This document shows, piece after piece, positions 1 through 6,296 of a stretch of DNA of 8,134 bases (its first letter is position 1; the number at the start of each line of letters is the position of its first letter). The stretch comes from an uncultured Bacilli bacterium (GTDB taxonomy: Bacteria; Bacillota_I; Bacilli_A; RF39; UBA660), in the NCBI GenBank assembly GCA_944372275.1, contig CALVYO010000056.1, positions 1 to 8,134 on the forward strand, in the 5' to 3' direction. Both the position numbers and the translations under genes were made by a program. The notes below the pieces were generated by a model. The model did no database searches, had not been told where the DNA came from, and saw only the letters and a program-made list of their open reading frames with translations.

Positions 1-37
1 TTTAAATAGACAAATAAATAAATTAAAGAAAATAATT

Positions 38-61
38 GAGGAAGCCTGATTAGGTTTTCTT
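38..61 (+). other. Possible weak RNA hairpin beyond the truncated transporter gene
   Basis: When read as plus-strand RNA, ten bases on each side can pair around a GATT loop, but three of the ten pairs are G-U. On the minus strand those become A-C mismatches, so the structure would favour plus-strand RNA. No clean U-run follows, so it is a poor terminator. I see no open reading frame in 1-79 that resembles a gene, and nothing else recognisable there. Confidence 0.15.
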
Positions 62-79
62 TAATATTAAGAAAAAACA

Positions 80-529
80 TTATAAGTTTTGCATCCGAAG
101 ACCAATTCTACCACCAATTATAGTTTTACCTTTTAAATCATCTAAAGTAAAATTTTCAATTTTTTCTCTTGATACAATAAAACTACCATCTCTTTTGGTT
201 AATCCTGCAAAATTAACTAAATAATCTTCTTGTCCTTGGTTATAAATATAAATAGTTGCTTCACTACCACAAAAACCTATTTGAACATCCCCAGATAATA
301 CGGAAGCTGCTACTTTATCAGCACCTGGAACTAATAATAATTCAACATCTAAACCTTCTTCTTCAAAATAACCTAAAGCATGAGCAACATATTGAGGAGC
401 ATAAAAAATACTATGAGTAACTTCTGCTACTTTAATTTTCTTTAAATCACTTTTATCTTTAAAAAATAATAAACTAGTAAGACCACCAATAATTAAAATA
501 ATAATTATAGGAATAATTACTTTTTTCAT
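80..529 (-). pseudogene. Truncated ABC transporter substrate-binding protein (NMT1/SsuA/THI5-like), N-terminal half only
   Basis: This is the N-terminal part of a periplasmic-binding-fold protein that would capture a small substrate outside the cell for an ABC importer; the substrate cannot be told. Residues 2-22 form a hydrophobic anchor with no lipobox cysteine. The family pattern follows: a first beta strand (KIKVAEVTHSIFYAPQYVA), then LGYFEEEGLDVEL, then GADKVAASVLSGDVQIGFCG and DLKGKTIIGGRIG near the end. Family members are about 300-340 residues and normally continue with a GMPEM-like stretch; here the similarity stops and TAA comes seven codons later, at 149 residues. I chose the ATG at 527-529, preceded by AGGAGA about six bases upstream; a TTG one codon earlier is possible but less likely. 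It lies 49 bases after rnr on the same strand, and no permease or ATPase gene appears in the remaining 79 bases. Family call is fairly sure; loss of function is inferred from length. Confidence 0.7.
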
Positions 530-558
530 CAAATTCTCCTTTCTTTTTATTTTATTCG

Positions 559-598
559 AAAAAAAAAGAAGTGTTAATTCATTTTAAAGATAATACTT
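559..598 (-). terminator. Possible AT-rich intrinsic terminator at the 3' end of rnr
   Basis: On the minus strand, AAGTATTA (598-591) can pair with TAACACTT (576-569) with one mismatch. One base later there is an uninterrupted run of nine T (567-559). The stem is A-U rich and overlaps the last codons and TGA stop of rnr, so it may be weak. If it works, it would reduce read-through into the transporter fragment, for which I see no convincing promoter of its own. Confidence 0.25.
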
Positions 599-1475
599 TT
601 TCTTTTATTTTTTCACTTATTTCAAAATCAATGGTTCTAAATTCTTTAGAAGCATTTAAAACTTTTAATCTAATGTAATCACCTATTCTTAATGTTTTTT
701 TATTTCTTTTTCCAGTTAATATAAATAATTCAGGATTAAATACATAAAAATCTCCTTTTATGTCAGAAAAATTAACATGGCCTATTATGTTATTAGTTTC
801 GACAATTACTCCGCTAGAAGTAATATTAATTATTTTGCCATTGAAATATTCATTGATATGTCCTTCCATATATTCAGCCATTTTCATCATATTTGCTTCG
901 TCCTCTGCCTCAATTGCTTTTCTTTCTTTGTAAGATGCTTGGATGCTAACTTCAGATAAAATTTGTTCTAGTTGTTCTATTTCTTCATTAATAACAAAGT
1001 TATTTTCTTCATATTTATCAATTAATATATGAATCATTAAATCACATAATCTTCTAATTGGAGAAGTAAAATGAGTATAAAATTCATAGGCTAAAGCAAA
1101 ATGACCTAAATTTTCATTTGAATATCTTGCTTTTTTCATACCTCTTAAAATGAAATTAGATATTATTTTGAAGTCTTTATCGTTAGATAATTTTTTAAGA
1201 ATGCCTTGTAAACATTTAGGATTTTCAACATTTTTAATAACTGGAATTTTATAACCTAATTTTCTTAAAAATTCTAAAATATTTATAACAGTATCTTTGT
1301 CTGGAATTTCATGAATACGGTATATAAAAGGTAGCCAAGAGTAATTAGCAGCAACAGTTTTATTTGCTAGCAACATAAAATTTTCGATTATTTTTTCAGC
1401 AGTTCTTTGTTGTGGATTATTAAATTGTAAAGGTTTATTTTTTTCATCTAGTTCGATATATAAATCAGAACTCAT
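579..1475 (-). pseudogene. rnr: Ribonuclease R, C-terminal fragment (rest of RNB domain plus S1 domain)
   Basis: This is the second half of the same RNase R reading frame, in phase with the N-terminal fragment: the TGA at 1488-1490 and four sense codons (Phe-Ile-Glu-Phe) precede its first ATG. Recognisable RNB-domain segments are AEKIIENFMLLANKTVA (residues 26-42), LPFIYRIHEIP (48-58), MKKARYSNENLGHFALAYEFY (113-133, shown in part) and HFTSPIRRLCDL (135-146). An S1-type RNA-binding domain follows from about residue 205 to 285 (FNGKIINITSSGVIVET onwards), then a short charged tail. The usual RRYPDL reads RRLCDL here, a modest divergence. No good Shine-Dalgarno sequence precedes the ATG at 1475, so independent translation looks unlikely. 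The fragment lacks the catalytic aspartates, which sit in the other half. Its stop is also TGA. Confidence 0.85.
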
Positions 1476-1487
1476 AAATTCAATAAA

Positions 1488-1490
1488 TCA
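1488..1490 (-). other. In-frame TGA interrupting rnr
   Basis: The minus-strand codons read AAT-AAT-AAA-AGA-TGA-TTT-ATT-GAA-TTT-ATG, with no change of frame across the stop. In the RNase R family this spot normally carries a KRG(A/S/G)I(D/E/S)F pattern, so the TGA falls where glycine is expected. One base change, GGA to TGA, would explain it. Removing the stop gives a 685-residue protein, close to normal RNase R size. Confidence 0.9.
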
Positions 1491-2636
1491 TCTTTTATTA
1501 TTTTCTTTATTCAAAATATTATTTAATTCATTAGCAAGTTTTAAATTTTCAACAAATGGTTCGTAAGATGTTATATTTTGATTTTCTTCTAATATTTTAT
1601 TTACTTCGGAATATTTCATTTTTTTCTTAGAATTTATAACACTCTTAACAATTTTATAATCAACAATATTACCATTTTCATCAATTTCCATAAAACATGA
1701 TTTGGTTAATCTATCAACGTTAGGATTTAAAGAACAAATACCATTAGATAAATATTTATGAATCATTGGTATTACTGTATTTAACATATAAACACTTGTG
1801 CCTCTACTAAATGCTTCTTTAAAAATATTACTACCATATTTAATATAATGTGATACATCAGCGATGTGAACCCCTAATAAATAATTTCCATTTTCTAATT
1901 TTTCAACTGATATTGCATCATCCATATCTTTTGTATTATCACAATCAATTGTATAAATTAACTTATCTCTTAAATCTAATCTATCTTTTATTTCTTCAGT
2001 AGTTACTTGATTAGGTATTTTTTCAACTTCTTCTAAATAATCGTTATTAAACTCTAAAGCAAAACATTTACTTAAAGCAATTTGTTTTAAATCAATATCG
2101 GGATCATCTTTATGCCCAATTATCTCGACAATATTACCAGTTAAACCATCATTTTTTAGTTTAACTAATACTCTAGAACCTTCAACTAACTTTTTACATT
2201 CATTACTAGGTATTTCAACATAATGGTTATCACCATATATTTTTAATTTGTTATTTATATATTCGCATACAACTAATTCATCAAATCTTTTTAGTATTTT
2301 TTTAACTTTGGCTTGTTTTGTTTCTTTATCAATTACAAATAAACATAAATCATTTTTTAAAGCATTACCAATATCATCGAGGTGAATTTCATATTTTATA
2401 TTATCTAAATAAAAAACACCATATCTATCATAAATCTTTATGTTACCAACTGCATAATTATTTGTATCAAGCACTTGAAAAGTACCACTTAAAAAAGTAA
2501 TTATACCTTGTTCTTCTAAAGTTTTTAAATCAGACAATAGTGTTTCTTCATCAACATTTAATAATTTTTTCAAATCTTTGAATGAATATTTTTTATTAAT
2601 GTAAAATAATTTTTTTAATTCCTCAATATTATACAT
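1488..2636 (-). pseudogene. rnr: Ribonuclease R, N-terminal fragment (winged helix, cold-shock domains, start of RNB domain)
   Basis: RNase R is a processive 3'-to-5' exoribonuclease that degrades structured RNA in the cytoplasm, including in mRNA and rRNA quality control. This 382-residue ORF has an N-terminal winged-helix region (about 1-57), two cold-shock/OB regions (about 62-115 and 118-175) and the start of the RNB catalytic domain from about 215. The metal-binding aspartates are present in the segment at 231-240 (D231, D237, D239, D240), followed by GVHIADVSHYIK, SRGTSVYMLNTVIPM and LSNGICSLNPNVDRL. The ORF ends inside the RNB domain, so the active site should not fold. The start is well supported: GGGGAG lies five bases upstream of the ATG, and there is a good promoter further up. 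Gene family is near certain. Whether the product is truly lost, read through, or the stop is a sequence error cannot be told from this window. Confidence 0.88.
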
Positions 2637-2659
2637 AATTACTCCCCTTACTTGTTTTT

Positions 2660-2688
2660 AATATATCATATATTTTTTAATTATTCAA
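2660..2688 (-). promoter_or_regulatory. Promoter of rnr (sigma-A type, extended -10)
   Basis: On the minus strand TTGAAT (2688-2683) and TATATT (2665-2660) are separated by exactly 17 bases, and a TG one base before the -10 makes it an extended -10. Transcription would begin near 2653, giving a leader of about 16 bases that contains the GGGGAG ribosome binding site. AT-rich DNA yields chance matches, but spacing, extended -10 and position all agree. Confidence 0.6.
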
Positions 2689-2705
2689 TATTTTTTTCAA
2701 AATAT

Positions 2706-2756
2706 AAGTTATCGACCAAACTTAGAATATATTTATAAAAAAATGGTCGATAACTT
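2706..2756. repeat. Perfect 13-bp inverted repeat with 25-bp spacer, candidate operator
   Basis: AAGTTATCGACCA (2706-2718) is repeated exactly in reverse complement at 2744-2756. The spacer is almost pure A/T, and the arms are clearly richer in G/C than the DNA around them. The right arm runs into the -35 box of the rightward ATPase promoter; the left arm lies 17 bases upstream of the rnr -35 box. Neither predicted transcript contains the repeat, so an RNA hairpin or terminator role is unlikely. A pair of half-sites for a DNA-binding protein, or a recombination site, fits better. The repeat is seen directly; the role is inference. Confidence 0.75.
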
Positions 2757-2784
2757 GACTTTTTTGATAAAAATAATATATAAT
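2755..2784 (+). promoter_or_regulatory. Promoter of the AAA ATPase gene
   Basis: TTGACT (2755-2760) and a perfect TATAAT (2779-2784) are 18 bases apart. Transcription would start near 2791, leaving a leader of only about nine bases before the ATG at 2800. The first two bases of the -35 box are the last two of the inverted-repeat arm, so a protein bound there would be expected to block RNA polymerase. Confidence 0.6.
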
Positions 2785-2799
2785 TTTAATGGTGATATA

Positions 2800-4029
2800 A
2801 TGGAAATGGTATATAAAAGAGAAGAATATTTAAAAAAAATAAGAGGATTTTATAAAGATTCAATGATTAAAGTAATAACTGGTATTAGAAGATGCGGAAA
2901 ATCATATTTATTGAAATCTATTATTGAAGAGTTAAAAGAAAATGGCGTTTTAGATAAAGATATTATTTATATCGAATTAGATAAAAAAAACTATAAAAAT
3001 ATTAATAGTCCTAGTGACTTGGAAAAACTAATAGATAGTTTAATAATTGATGATGATTTTAAGTATTTATTTATTGATGAAGTTCAAAATGTTTTAGGAT
3101 TTGAATCTATAATTAATGCTTATAAAGAAGAAGAAAATTTTTCTATTTTTATAACGGGGTCTAATTCTTATTTGTTAAGCGGTGAATTGGTAACAAAATT
3201 AACAGGTAGATATATTGAAATAGAAATGCTGCCACTTAATTTTTATGAATATGTCGACATGAAAAAATTTTTAAATAAAGAAGTAAACCCTAATATTTAT
3301 CTTGAGTTTGAAGAATTTATTAGAAATGGTGGATTTCCAGGGTCTTTATATTATGATAATTATCAGGATAAATTATTATATACTAAAAGTGTTATTGAAC
3401 AAATTTTAGAAAAAGATATAAAAAATTATAAAAAAATTAAAGATATTGAGTTATTCGAATTAATTGAAAAATTTGTTATAAATAATTTTGGGTGTAGAAT
3501 ATCTATTAAAAGTATTTATGATTATTTGATTAATCAAAAAATATCTGTTGATAGAAGAACTGTTAAAACATATATTGCATTATTAGAGAATGCTAAAATA
3601 ATATATCCTTGTGACTTGTTTGATATTAAATCAAAAAAGATATTAGATGGTGAAAAGAAATATTATTTGGCTGATTTAAGTATTTATTATGCTTTAAACA
3701 CAGATAATAGAATAAATTATGGCCCCGTATTAGAAAACGTTTTATTTTCATATTTAAAATATAAAAATTATAGTTTAAGTGTTGGCAAGATTGGAAATTT
3801 AGAATGTGATTTTATTGCTAGAAGAGGTGTCGATGAATATTTTTATATTCAAGTTTCTAAAAATATTGATGATGAAAAGACATATGAAAGAGAATATAAA
3901 CCATTTTATCAAATTAAAGAAATGTATCCAAGATATTTATTTGTATCTGACTTAATATTTCAAAAAAATATAGATGGTATAAAAAATGTAAATATAATTG
4001 ATTTTATCTATAATAAACAAGATTTATAA
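2800..4029 (+). CDS. AAA_14/DUF4143-family ATPase of unknown function
   Basis: A 409-residue protein with an N-terminal AAA ATPase domain: Walker A GIRRCGKS (28-35), Walker B YLFIDEVQN (89-97) and a sensor-like FITGSNSYLL (117-126), then a conserved LTGRY (134-138). A winged-helix-like stretch occupies the middle (about 235-275). The DUF4143 C-terminus resembles a PD-(D/E)XK nuclease fold: E312, then ECDF with D337, then YIQVS (349-353). The last motif has Gln and Ser where an active nuclease would have Glu/Asp and Lys; from memory, QV is common in this family, so this is probably not a nuclease. I chose the ATG at 2800 because GGTGATATA, the 3' part of a full Shine-Dalgarno sequence, precedes it; the next ATG at 2806 is possible. 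The in-frame ATG at 2743 lies upstream of the promoter. Such genes are widespread, often in several copies and with no settled function. It has its own promoter beside a large inverted repeat and precedes pcrA by 30 bases. Confidence 0.85.
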   Translation: MEMVYKREEYLKKIRGFYKDSMIKVITGIRRCGKSYLLKSIIEELKENGVLDKDIIYIELDKKNYKNINSPSDLEKLIDSLIIDDDFKYLFIDEVQNVLGFESIINAYKEEENFSIFITGSNSYLLSGELVTKLTGRYIEIEMLPLNFYEYVDMKKFLNKEVNPNIYLEFEEFIRNGGFPGSLYYDNYQDKLLYTKSVIEQILEKDIKNYKKIKDIELFELIEKFVINNFGCRISIKSIYDYLINQKISVDRRTVKTYIALLENAKIIYPCDLFDIKSKKILDGEKKYYLADLSIYYALNTDNRINYGPVLENVLFSYLKYKNYSLSVGKIGNLECDFIARRGVDEYFYIQVSKNIDDEKTYEREYKPFYQIKEMYPRYLFVSDLIFQKNIDGIKNVNIIDFIYNKQDL

Positions 4030-4059
4030 TTATGCAAATAATGATAAAAGGAGTGTTTT

Positions 4060-6114
4060 ATGAATTTAGATACATTAAATGATAGACAAAAAGAAGCTGT
4101 TAATATAACTGAAGGTCCTTTATTAGTGCTTGCTGGTGCTGGTTCTGGAAAAACAAAAGTATTAACTACTAAAGTTGCTAAGTTAATATTAGATAATAAT
4201 GTTGATCCTTCTAATATACTTGCTATTACATTTACTAATAAAGCAGCAAAAGAGATGAAAGATAGAATATTAAATATGGTTGGCCCAATAGGATATCAAA
4301 TTCAAATATCAACTTTTCATTCTTTTGGTTTGAGTATAATAAAAAAACATTATGATAAATTAAAACTAAGTAAAAATTTTACTATTTTAGATAGTGATGA
4401 TAGTAGCGTTTTAATTAAAAATATCTTAAAAGATATGAACTCAGATGAAAACTATAAAGCAATTAAAAATATTATAAGTAACAATAAAAATGCTTTAATT
4501 GATAGTTATGAATTTGAAAGATTTGTAACTAATGATTACGATGAATTAGTATTAGATATTTATCGTAAATATGAAAATCGATTAATTAAAAATAATAGTG
4601 TCGATTTTGATGATTTATTGATGTTACCAATAGTTTTATTTAGAAAACATCCTGATATCTTAAAAGAATATCAAGAACAATATAAATATATTTTAATTGA
4701 TGAATATCAAGATACTAATGAAGCTCAATATTTATTAACCAAAATGATAAGTGCGAAATATAAAAATATTTGTGTAGTAGGTGATGATAGCCAATCTATT
4801 TATTCTTGGCGAGGATCTAATTATAAAAATATTTTAAATTTTGAAAAGGATTATCCTAATTGTAAAACAGTTTATTTAGAACAAAATTATCGCTCTACTA
4901 AAACTATTATTAATGCTTCAAATGATTTAATTAAAAATAATGTCAATAGAAAAGATAAAAATTTATGGACTGATAATGAAGAAGGTTTAAAAATAGAATA
5001 TAAAAGGGCTACTGATGAAAAGGATGAAGCCTATTATGTTGTTAGTGAAATAAATAAATTATTAGATAATGGTTCTAAATTAAGTGATATAGCAATTCTT
5101 TATCGAACTAATGCTCAATCCCGTAACTTAGAAGATGAATTATTATTAAATAATATTCCTTATAAAGTAGTAGGTAGTGTATATTTTTATAACCGTAAAG
5201 AAATTAAAGATTTAATGGCTTATTTAAAACTAATTTATAATAAAGATGATGATGTTAGTTTAACTAGAATAATAAATGTACCACGAAGAAAAATTGGTAA
5301 AGTTACTATCGATAAAATAATTAATAAGGCTAATGATTTAAATTGTTCAATGTATGATGCAATAGATTCTGGTAAAGAGTTAGAATTTAAGAATATAATT
5401 TCTTATTTAAGAGAAAATAAAGATAACTATACTTTAACTAAATTTATTGATTTAATTTTAGAAAAAACAGGTATTGTTAAAGAATTAGAAGAAGAAAATA
5501 GTATTGAAGCACAAACAAGAATAGAAAACTTAAATGAATTTAAATCTATTGCTTATCAATTTGAGGAAAATTATGGTATAATTAGTTTAGATGATTTCTT
5601 AAATGAAATAAGTTTAGTTGCCGATGTAACAGAGTATAAAGATAATGATAGTGTCACATTAATGACAATTCATTCGGCTAAAGGATTAGAATTTGACAAT
5701 GTCTTTATCGTTGGTTTAGAAGAAAGTATCTTTCCACATTTTAATTCTTTTGAAAGTAATGACCAAATGGAAGAAGAAAGAAGATTATGCTATGTTGCTA
5801 TAACTAGAGCCAAAAAAAGATTGTGGTTAGTTAATGCTTTGTCTAGAACAATATATGGTAATAGAGTAACTAATAAAGAAAGTAGATTCATTGAAGAAAT
5901 TGATTCTAAATATTTTAATACCAATACAAGTAAAACTAAATTAAATAATGTTGATGATAGTGTTGAATATAGTGTGGGGGAACATATTTATTTTGATACT
6001 TACGGTGAAGGTGTTATAGTAGGTATTAAAGATAAGATTTTAACAGTAGCATTTAAACATCCATATGGTATTAAAATGTTAATAAAAGGACATAAAAAAA
6101 TAAAGAAGGTGTAA
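4060..6114 (+). CDS. pcrA: ATP-dependent 3'-5' DNA helicase PcrA/UvrD
   Basis: A superfamily 1A helicase that unwinds DNA using ATP, acting in nucleotide excision repair, rolling-circle replication and removal of RecA or stalled complexes. The helicase motifs are in order: Q motif LNDRQKEAV (6-14), Walker A AGAGSGKT (25-32), Ia ITFTNKAAKEM, Ib TFHSFG, II LIDEYQDTN (212-220), III VVGDDSQSIYSWRG (239-252), IV EQNYRST (274-280), V MTIHSAKGLEFD (535-546) and VI EEERRLCYVAITRAKKR (571-587). At 684 residues it is slightly shorter than B. subtilis PcrA, but it keeps the C-terminal Tudor-like module (VGEHIYFDTYGEGVIVGI to the end) that contacts RNA polymerase in this family. AAAAGGAG lies six bases before the ATG. 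The usual ligA partner is absent; a small membrane-protein gene follows after three bases. Rep is the main alternative, but the C-terminal module favours PcrA. Confidence 0.95.
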   Translation: MNLDTLNDRQKEAVNITEGPLLVLAGAGSGKTKVLTTKVAKLILDNNVDPSNILAITFTNKAAKEMKDRILNMVGPIGYQIQISTFHSFGLSIIKKHYDKLKLSKNFTILDSDDSSVLIKNILKDMNSDENYKAIKNIISNNKNALIDSYEFERFVTNDYDELVLDIYRKYENRLIKNNSVDFDDLLMLPIVLFRKHPDILKEYQEQYKYILIDEYQDTNEAQYLLTKMISAKYKNICVVGDDSQSIYSWRGSNYKNILNFEKDYPNCKTVYLEQNYRSTKTIINASNDLIKNNVNRKDKNLWTDNEEGLKIEYKRATDEKDEAYYVVSEINKLLDNGSKLSDIAILYRTNAQSRNLEDELLLNNIPYKVVGSVYFYNRKEIKDLMAYLKLIYNKDDDVSLTRIINVPRRKIGKVTIDKIINKANDLNCSMYDAIDSGKELEFKNIISYLRENKDNYTLTKFIDLILEKTGIVKELEEENSIEAQTRIENLNEFKSIAYQFEENYGIISLDDFLNEISLVADVTEYKDNDSVTLMTIHSAKGLEFDNVFIVGLEESIFPHFNSFESNDQMEEERRLCYVAITRAKKRLWLVNALSRTIYGNRVTNKESRFIEEIDSKYFNTNTSKTKLNNVDDSVEYSVGEHIYFDTYGEGVIVGIKDKILTVAFKHPYGIKMLIKGHKKIKKV

Positions 6115-6117
6115 AAT

Positions 6118-6285
6118 ATGTGGACAAATTTATGGAATAATATTAATACTTGGTTTAATGATATTACAAGTGATATCAAAGCATTTTTTATTGAAAATTG
6201 TCGTAATCCTATTTTATGGATTGCTATAATTGTAATAGGATTATTAATATTTGAATGGGTTTATAAATCATTACATAGAGACTAG
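6118..6285 (+). CDS. Small Trp-rich single-span membrane protein, function unknown
   Basis: A 55-residue ORF starting three bases after the pcrA stop, with AGAAGG about eight bases before the ATG. The N-terminal 30 residues look amphipathic, with Trp at 2, 6 and 12 and scattered charges. A hydrophobic stretch follows from Pro31 to about Val48 (PILWIAIIVIGLLIF), then a short basic tail (YKSLHRD). This suggests one membrane span with the amphipathic part lying on the membrane; a positive C-terminal tail favours a cytoplasmic C-terminus. Five of 55 residues are Trp, all TGG. The TAG stop overlaps the AGGAGGA ribosome binding site of asnS, which points to translational coupling. I do not recognise a family. 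Tight packing and good start signals make it a likely real gene. Confidence 0.75.
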   Translation: MWTNLWNNINTWFNDITSDIKAFFIENCRNPILWIAIIVIGLLIFEWVYKSLHRD

Positions 6286-6296
6286 GAGGATTTAAT

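Noticed and set aside
1..105. Open minus-strand frame continuing from the transporter fragment to the window edge after a frame change
   Set aside because: It stays open for about 35 codons, but its translation does not resemble the C-terminal half of the substrate-binding family.
530..532. TTG one codon before the ATG as start of the transporter fragment
   Set aside because: The adjacent ATG has suitable spacing from AGGAGA and is the stronger initiation codon.
777..959. 60-codon plus-strand ORF inside the rnr region
   Set aside because: It lies antisense to a clearly recognisable S1/RNB coding region, shows no family pattern, and is a chance shadow.
1488..1490. TGA as a reassigned sense codon (Gly as in Gracilibacteria, or Trp as in Mycoplasma)
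   Set aside because: The long intact genes contain no in-frame TGA, and Trp is TGG, including at conserved sites in PcrA and AsnS. General reassignment would place many TGA codons in these genes.
2318..2500. 60-codon plus-strand ORF inside the N-terminal part of rnr
   Set aside because: It is antisense to the cold-shock region of RNase R and has no recognisable protein features.
2706..2756. Inverted repeat as an intrinsic terminator
   Set aside because: Both flanking genes start from it rather than end at it, the loop is 25 bases, and no transcript is predicted to cross it.
2743..2799. Upstream in-frame ATG giving 19 extra residues on the ATPase
   Set aside because: No Shine-Dalgarno sequence precedes it, it overlaps the inverted repeat and both promoter boxes, and homologues as I recall start close to the KREEYL segment.
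4025..4030. TATAAT overlapping the ATPase stop, as a separate pcrA promoter
   Set aside because: The only fair -35 match, TTGATT at 3998, is 21 bases away, and the alternative TTTATC is weak. Such -10 matches are common by chance in this AT-rich DNA.
6286..6296. T-box or other leader riboswitch before asnS
   Set aside because: Only 11 bases separate asnS from the preceding gene, too few for any structured leader.
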